From NCBI GenBank assembly GCA_945947715.1, contig CAMEYZ010000013.1:1-19700 (forward strand): a stretch of 19,700 nt of DNA, written 5' to 3'. A program made the position numbers and the translations under genes. The DNA comes from an uncultured Clostridia bacterium. GTDB lineage: Bacteria; Bacillota; Clostridia; Oscillospirales; Ruminococcaceae. This document shows, piece after piece, positions 15,736 to 19,700 of the stretch (within the stretch, counting starts at the first letter, position 1; every line of letters starts with the position of its first letter). The notes under the pieces were generated by a model, which did no database searches, was not told where the DNA came from, and was given only the letters and a program-made list of their open reading frames with translations.

Positions 15736-17166
15736 TCAATAGCTGAGATTGAATACTCCGATAAGGAGCAGCCATGCCAGTCCATAGTATACCGTTACCG
15801 CCACCAGGTCGTTGCAGGTGGTGATAAGGGGACCCGAAGCCACAGCAGGGTCAAATTTCAGGCTTTTCAGGATAATGGGGATAGCCGTTCCCACAGCGCC
15901 CGAAATGAACATCGCCGCCATAAGGGAAAGTCCCACGCAGCCCGAAATAAGGAAGGAATCAGCACAGGGCAGCCCTCGTGCTAAGAAGATATACAGTCCG
16001 ATAACGGCAGTGGAGGCAAGTCCCAGCACAAAGCCGTTTGTCAGTCCGATGCGTGCCTCCTTGAATATCAGGGAAAGCTTTTCCTTTAGGGACATTTCCT
16101 CCTCGCTGATAAGCACCCGGAGAGTAACTCCCAACGACTGAGTGCCCACGTTTCCGGACATTCCAAGTATTACCGACTGGAAGCTTACAATTATGGTAAG
16201 GCCGGAAATTACCCGTTCAAAGGCTCCCACCACCGTCGATACAATAAGCGAAAGTCCCAGAAGGATAATGAGCCAGGGGATACGTTTTTTTGCACCTGTG
16301 AGGACGGTCTCGTCGATATCCGTTTCCTCGGTCAGACCTGCCAGCATGGCGTAGTCCTCGCCCATCTGGGTATCGACAACTTCAACGATATCCGTCGCAG
16401 TGATGACGCCGATAACATGGTTGTCGGAATCGAGTACGGGGATAGAGTCCTCGGAGTAGTCCTTCAGGTCCTCGATGCACTCTTCTATCTCCTCGCCCGC
16501 GTACAGGAAGGGATAAGATGTTGCGATAATATCCTCCAGGGACATTCCCGCCCGTGCAACGATAAGGTCGCGCAGCTCAATCGCTCCGCAGAAGGTACCG
16601 TCGTCGTTTATAGCGTAGATAGTGGTGATGTTGTCGTTATCGGCGGCCTGTCTTATCAGCGAGGTCATAGCCTGCTTGATAGTCATGGAGCGGCGGACGG
16701 TAACGAAATTGGTAGTCATGCGGCTACCGATGCAGTCGTCGCTGTAGGAGTCGATGAGGCGGATTTCCCGCTTAGTTTCATCGTCAAGGAGAGCGGCAAC
16801 AGCTGCGCGCTTTTCGTCGGACAGCTCGTCAAGGACACGGGTAGCCTCGTCGGCGTCCATTTTGCCGATTATCTTAGCAGCAAGCTCGTTATCGAGCTCG
16901 TCGATATATATGTCAACGTCGTCCACGTAGGTGAGAACATCTGAAATGCGGTCGATGCCGAGGATAGTATAAAGACTTCGGCGTTTTTCGGGAGACAGCT
17001 CCTCAATGACCGACGCAATATCGTTATCGTGATAGTCGTCCAGTCTGTCCCTTATCTCTTCGGGTGCAAGGTCGCTGCTGAGAATCTCGGCGATCTCGCT
17101 CTGATAGTCTCTTTTCTGAAACTCGGTATCCTCGTTTTCAGCAGCAAGCTCCTTTTCGTTATTCAT
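15736..17166 (-). CDS. mgtE: MgtE-family magnesium transporter
   Basis: MgtE is a Mg2+-gated Mg2+ channel. The 476-residue protein shows the full layout. An acidic N domain (about 20-140) has MgtE superhelical repeats. A CBS pair (about 145-265) includes IGSRMTTNFVTV, IPVLDSDNHVIGVITATDIV. The membrane domain from about 296 has SGNVGTQSL (338-346) and FDPAVASGPLITTCNDL (438-454). Asp453 matches the Asp that lines the ion pore in the Thermus protein. The ATG at 17166 has a GGGGGG ribosome-like site 10 nt upstream and its own sigma-A promoter. The leader is only about 70 nt, too short for an M-box magnesium riboswitch. The alcohol dehydrogenase follows in the same transcript, and a CNNM/CorC-type protein is divergent. 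Confidence 0.95.
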   Translation of the reverse strand: MNNEKELAAENEDTEFQKRDYQSEIAEILSSDLAPEEIRDRLDDYHDNDIASVIEELSPEKRRSLYTILGIDRISDVLTYVDDVDIYIDELDNELAAKIIGKMDADEATRVLDELSDEKRAAVAALLDDETKREIRLIDSYSDDCIGSRMTTNFVTVRRSMTIKQAMTSLIRQAADNDNITTIYAINDDGTFCGAIELRDLIVARAGMSLEDIIATSYPFLYAGEEIEECIEDLKDYSEDSIPVLDSDNHVIGVITATDIVEVVDTQMGEDYAMLAGLTEETDIDETVLTGAKKRIPWLIILLGLSLIVSTVVGAFERVISGLTIIVSFQSVILGMSGNVGTQSLGVTLRVLISEEEMSLKEKLSLIFKEARIGLTNGFVLGLASTAVIGLYIFLARGLPCADSFLISGCVGLSLMAAMFISGAVGTAIPIILKSLKFDPAVASGPLITTCNDLVAVTVYYGLAWLLLIGVFNLSY

Positions 17167-17240
17167 ATGCGTCTATCCCCCCATCAGGACCGTGTTTTTG
17201 AAAGCGGAGCAGCTTATCGTCACATCCGCAATACTATATT

Positions 17241-17269
17241 ATTATACATTATTTTTCCTCATTTGACAA
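17241..17269 (-). promoter_or_regulatory. Sigma-A promoter of mgtE
   Basis: On the minus strand TTGTCA (17269-17264) is followed by a 17-bp spacer and a perfect TATAAT (17246-17241), 75 bp upstream of the mgtE start. Confidence 0.8.
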
Positions 17270-17347
17270 GTAAATTCGGTGAATTTTTTTGTTATTATTT
17301 TGTAAAGGAATCTATCGTTTTATCCGGTAGAAATGGTACTTCGGTGG

Positions 17348-17368
17348 CAATTGTCAATTATCAATTAA
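17348..17368. repeat. Three tandem 7-bp units in the mgtE upstream region
   Basis: CAATTGT, CAATTAT and CAATTAA follow one another without gaps. Rotated and read on the minus strand they give ATTGATA and ATTGACA, the same RTTRAYA pattern as the arrays at 5054-5095 and 10071-10142. Confidence 0.7.
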
Positions 17369-17430
17369 ATATACGTCATAATCAACAATTTTTGGCTGGA
17401 ATAACACTATTGTTTTGTTTTATTAATTTG

Positions 17431-17459
17431 TTGACAAAGCATTTCGGGTGATATATAAT
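17431..17459 (+). promoter_or_regulatory. Consensus sigma-A promoter of the CNNM-type gene
   Basis: TTGACA (17431-17436), a 17-bp spacer and TATAAT (17454-17459) are both perfect. They lie 113 bp upstream of the ATG at 17573. Confidence 0.87.
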
Positions 17460-17572
17460 TATAGTGTGTATTTATGTATCCGGGCGGGTGGGGGAGTTTT
17501 CTGCCTGTCCGTATTATAGTATTAATTTCAGAGCAGCCTGTATATCGGCTGTGTGCGGAAAGGAAGTCTTGT

Positions 17573-18940
17573 ATGGATTCCGACGGGAGTAGTATGCTCT
17601 TCGGAGTAATTTTGTTTCTGACAGTGGCATTTATAAGGTGCTGTTTCACGGTATGCGAAACGGCTCTTACTGAAATTTCGGACGCAAAGGTCAAAAGCTA
17701 TAAAAACAGCATAGATAAGAAGGAACGTGTGGTATATCGTCTGCTGAACAAGCCCCTGCGCATGATGACAGCGTTCTCCGCTATTCGTATACTTACAGCG
17801 GCGCTGTCGGCGTTTACGGCGGTGATGTACTTTTATCCCCCACTTATTGACCTGCTTATCAGACAGACGGGAGCGGAGTCCTTCTGGGCAGTGCTGGGGC
17901 TTAAGGCTCTGGCTGTGGTGATAATATCGGTGCTGCTGGTCATTTTCCTGACAGCATTTACCGACGGCATCCCCCGCAGGATAACTGCGCTGGGCAAAAA
18001 CAGAGGCTCGGAAAAAACAGCGAAAAACTGCTCTGCCTTTATTCACGGCGCAGTCATCGCTTTAGCACCTGTTACCCTGCTGTCCGAAAGGATAATCATC
18101 GGAGTATCGTCGCTTTTCGGGATAGACCCCTCCGCAGAAAAGGAGCTCGTCACCGAGGAAGATATACTTATGATGGTGGACGCGGGAAACGAAAACGGCG
18201 TTATCGAGGAAACTCAAAAGAAGATGATAAACAACGTTTTCGAGTTCGGCGATCTGCCTGTGTCGGACATTATGACCCACAGAACGGAAATATCCGCCAT
18301 ATCCATAGATTCGGGCGTTTCAGAGCTGGTGTATCTTGCTATGAATACGGGCTTTTCCAGGATACCCGTCTATGAAGATACCATCGACCATATTGTGGGG
18401 ATAATCTGCGTAAAGGACCTGCTCTGCCTTGTCTGCGGAGACAGTGCCGATTCCATGCTTATCAAGGACTTTGTCAGAGAGGCTATCTTCTTCCCTGAGT
18501 CGGGAATGTGCGGTACTCTCTTCAAGCGCATGACTGCTGAGAAAAATCAGCTTGCTGTTATCGTTGACGAGTACGGCGGAACGGCGGGCATAGTTTCCCT
18601 GGAGGATATTGTTGAGTCGGTAATGGGAAATATCCAGGACGAGTACGACAACGAGACCGAGGATATCATCAAAATATCTGAAAATGAATACACCGTCAGC
18701 GGAACGGCAGATCCCGAAGCGATATTGGGAGAGCTGGGTGCTCCCGTTCCTGAGGACTGCGATTACGATACCATGAGCGGAATGTTCATCGACCTTTTAG
18801 GCTATATCCCCGAGGACGGAGAAATGCCGTCGGTAATGTATAAAAATATACGACTTACGGCTCTTGTGACCGAGGATATGCGCATCGAACGACTTAAGGC
18901 TGAGATCATTAATGACGGAGACGAAAACGAAAACGCATAA
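17573..18940 (+). CDS. CNNM/CorC (HlyC) family membrane protein with CBS pair
   Basis: Proteins of this family (often named hemolysin C or CorC) are linked to Mg2+ and Co2+ efflux. The 455-residue protein has an N-terminal CNNM membrane domain (about 8-185, three to four hydrophobic segments, with ETALTEIS at 29-36). A CBS pair (about 230-350) has SDIMTHRTEISAI, GFSRIPVYEDTIDHIVGI and VIVDEYGGTAGIVSLEDI. A C-terminal CorC_HlyC domain follows (YTVSGTADPEAIL ... DYDTMSGMFIDLLG). The ATG at 17573 has AAAGGAAG 6 nt upstream. In the membrane domain I cannot find the usual GNN segment (here FSAIRILTA) or the GE-x-x-PK segment (here TDGIPRRITA). Transport capacity is therefore uncertain. It is divergent from mgtE. 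Confidence 0.92.
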   Translation: MDSDGSSMLFGVILFLTVAFIRCCFTVCETALTEISDAKVKSYKNSIDKKERVVYRLLNKPLRMMTAFSAIRILTAALSAFTAVMYFYPPLIDLLIRQTGAESFWAVLGLKALAVVIISVLLVIFLTAFTDGIPRRITALGKNRGSEKTAKNCSAFIHGAVIALAPVTLLSERIIIGVSSLFGIDPSAEKELVTEEDILMMVDAGNENGVIEETQKKMINNVFEFGDLPVSDIMTHRTEISAISIDSGVSELVYLAMNTGFSRIPVYEDTIDHIVGIICVKDLLCLVCGDSADSMLIKDFVREAIFFPESGMCGTLFKRMTAEKNQLAVIVDEYGGTAGIVSLEDIVESVMGNIQDEYDNETEDIIKISENEYTVSGTADPEAILGELGAPVPEDCDYDTMSGMFIDLLGYIPEDGEMPSVMYKNIRLTALVTEDMRIERLKAEIINDGDENENA

Positions 18941-18985
18941 GTACGGTCATTTATGGACCAACAACTGAGAAAGGATAGATAGATA

Positions 18986-19700
18986 ATGGATAGAAAAAGA
19001 CTGAGCAGACTGGCTGCTGTCGTTATTACTCTCGCAGTTGCGGCTGGAGGCTGCAGCAATGTCAGCGAGGAACCGAGCGTTTCGGAGAGCACCGAAAGCT
19101 CTGCTGAATTTTCCGAAACAACATCGGTGACCTCCGAATCGGAAACGACCTCTTATGAGACGACGACTACCGTTTCCGAAACTGATGAAACGGAGACCTC
19201 CTCCGAAGGCTCTGAGACCGAGACAGATGCTTCGGAAACCGATATTTCCGAGGACGACGAAGAGACCGACACCGAACTCTCCGAAACAGAGGAAACTACA
19301 ACCTCTCGCAGCTGGTCCGAGACAAATAGCTCAGGTACTATGTATATCGCAGTTGACTGCGTGGGCAGAGAGGCTGCTGATAATAATTCTACCATAATAA
19401 CTAAATTCCAGAAGGGCGATGTGGTGGAGATATCTGCCCTCACCGATTCTGGCTTCTATAAGATAAAGGGCGGCGGATATATCCACAGCGAATATCTGAC
19501 CGATAATCCCGTTTCCGAGACCTCTGTGACTACAACTGAGGAAACAGTCAAGACTACTAAGAAAACTACCGCTGAAACAACGGAAAAGACTACTTCGGAA
19601 GAGACCTCTGAGATATTCATCGACGATGATAACAATAACATCAGCACTGAGGATACCTCTTCATCTGCGAAATATACAAAAAGATATGCATATAATCAGC
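18986..19700 (+). CDS. Ser/Thr/Glu-rich lipoprotein with SH3-like segment (C-terminus outside window)
   Basis: The frame runs 238 codons from an ATG at 18986, with AAAGGA about 10 nt upstream, to the window edge. The N-terminus has basic residues, a hydrophobic core and a Cys at 23 (AVAAGGC). The lipobox is not ideal because Ala is at -3. Residues 24-117 are almost entirely Ser, Thr, Glu and Asp, likely an extended acidic spacer through the cell wall. Residues 119-171 (from MYIAVDCVG to GGYIHSEYL) resemble a bacterial SH3 fold with a KGDVVEI strand and a YKI strand. A second Thr/Lys/Glu-rich linker (178-205) follows, then an Asp/Asn-rich patch. The catalytic or binding domain presumably lies downstream, out of view. 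Such proteins are often cell-wall hydrolases, but function is not shown here. It lies 45 bp after the CNNM gene. Confidence 0.85.
   Translation, partial: MDRKRLSRLAAVVITLAVAAGGCSNVSEEPSVSESTESSAEFSETTSVTSESETTSYETTTTVSETDETETSSEGSETETDASETDISEDDEETDTELSETEETTTSRSWSETNSSGTMYIAVDCVGREAADNNSTIITKFQKGDVVEISALTDSGFYKIKGGGYIHSEYLTDNPVSETSVTTTEETVKTTKKTTAETTEKTTSEETSEIFIDDDNNNISTEDTSSSAKYTKRYAYNQ

Larger units (their letters stand above)
17167..17572. other. Divergent mgtE / CNNM intergenic region
   Basis: These 406 bp hold no gene I can support. They contain the outward promoters of mgtE and of the CNNM gene, a short heptamer array, and a leader of about 107 nt before the CNNM start. The leader has a G-rich patch near 17483-17496 and a small hairpin, CAGCC/GGCTG. 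An in-frame upward extension of the CNNM gene to 17474 starts only about 8 nt from the expected transcription start and has no ribosome site. Confidence 0.7.

Noticed and set aside
17167..17240. Magnesium riboswitch (M-box) upstream of mgtE
   Set aside because: The predicted leader is only about 70 nt, much shorter than an M-box, and no matching fold was seen.
17483..17496. G-quadruplex in the CNNM leader
   Set aside because: Only three runs of GGG or more are present, one fewer than a standard quadruplex needs.
17474..17572. N-terminal extension of the CNNM protein
   Set aside because: It starts about 8 nt from the likely transcription start, has no ribosome site and no family match; AAAGGAAG supports 17573.

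Overview
The window looks like ordinary chromosome from a low-to-mid GC anaerobic Firmicute, most likely a Ruminococcus-like member of the Clostridia. The grounds are Shine-Dalgarno sites of the AGGAGG type, several consensus sigma-A promoters with exact 17-bp spacers, a Gram-positive type polyamine pathway, and a GH74 (xyloglucanase-type) lipoprotein that suggests a plant-fibre degrader. The genus is an inference from overall character, not from a marker gene. No tRNA, rRNA, CRISPR array, phage or insertion sequence was found.

Layout. (1) 1-1071, minus: start of a GH74 xyloglucanase-like lipoprotein with a near-perfect promoter. (2) 1218-8317, minus: prfB (release factor 2), a CLC anion transporter, speB, a 476-bp non-coding island, speE, speA and speD. 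Read in the direction of transcription this is speD-speA-speE-(island)-speB-clc-prfB. The four spe genes form a complete route from arginine through agmatine and putrescine to spermidine. (3) 8584-14507, plus: pap (polyphosphate:AMP phosphotransferase), azlC-azlD (branched-chain amino acid export), a broken cobD, cobQ and an AraC-type regulator, ending at a bidirectional terminator. (4) 14553-17166, minus: mgtE (Mg2+ channel) followed by an iron-type alcohol dehydrogenase. (5) 17573-19700, plus: a CNNM/CorC-type membrane protein divergent from mgtE, then the start of a Ser/Thr/Glu-rich lipoprotein with an SH3-like segment.

The most interesting points are not the conserved genes. A family of 7-bp units with consensus RTTRAYA recurs, phased in tandem, in three separate intergenic regions. 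In one of them it forms a 27-bp-arm palindrome that also carries a plausible promoter for azlCD. The speE-speB gap holds six perfect hairpins, two of which compete for the same arm. cobD has lost about 45 internal codons and is frameshifted, next to an intact cobQ. The CLC protein lacks three signature residues of classical chloride/proton antiporters, and the CNNM protein lacks visible family motifs in its membrane domain. I found no wholly new multi-gene system.
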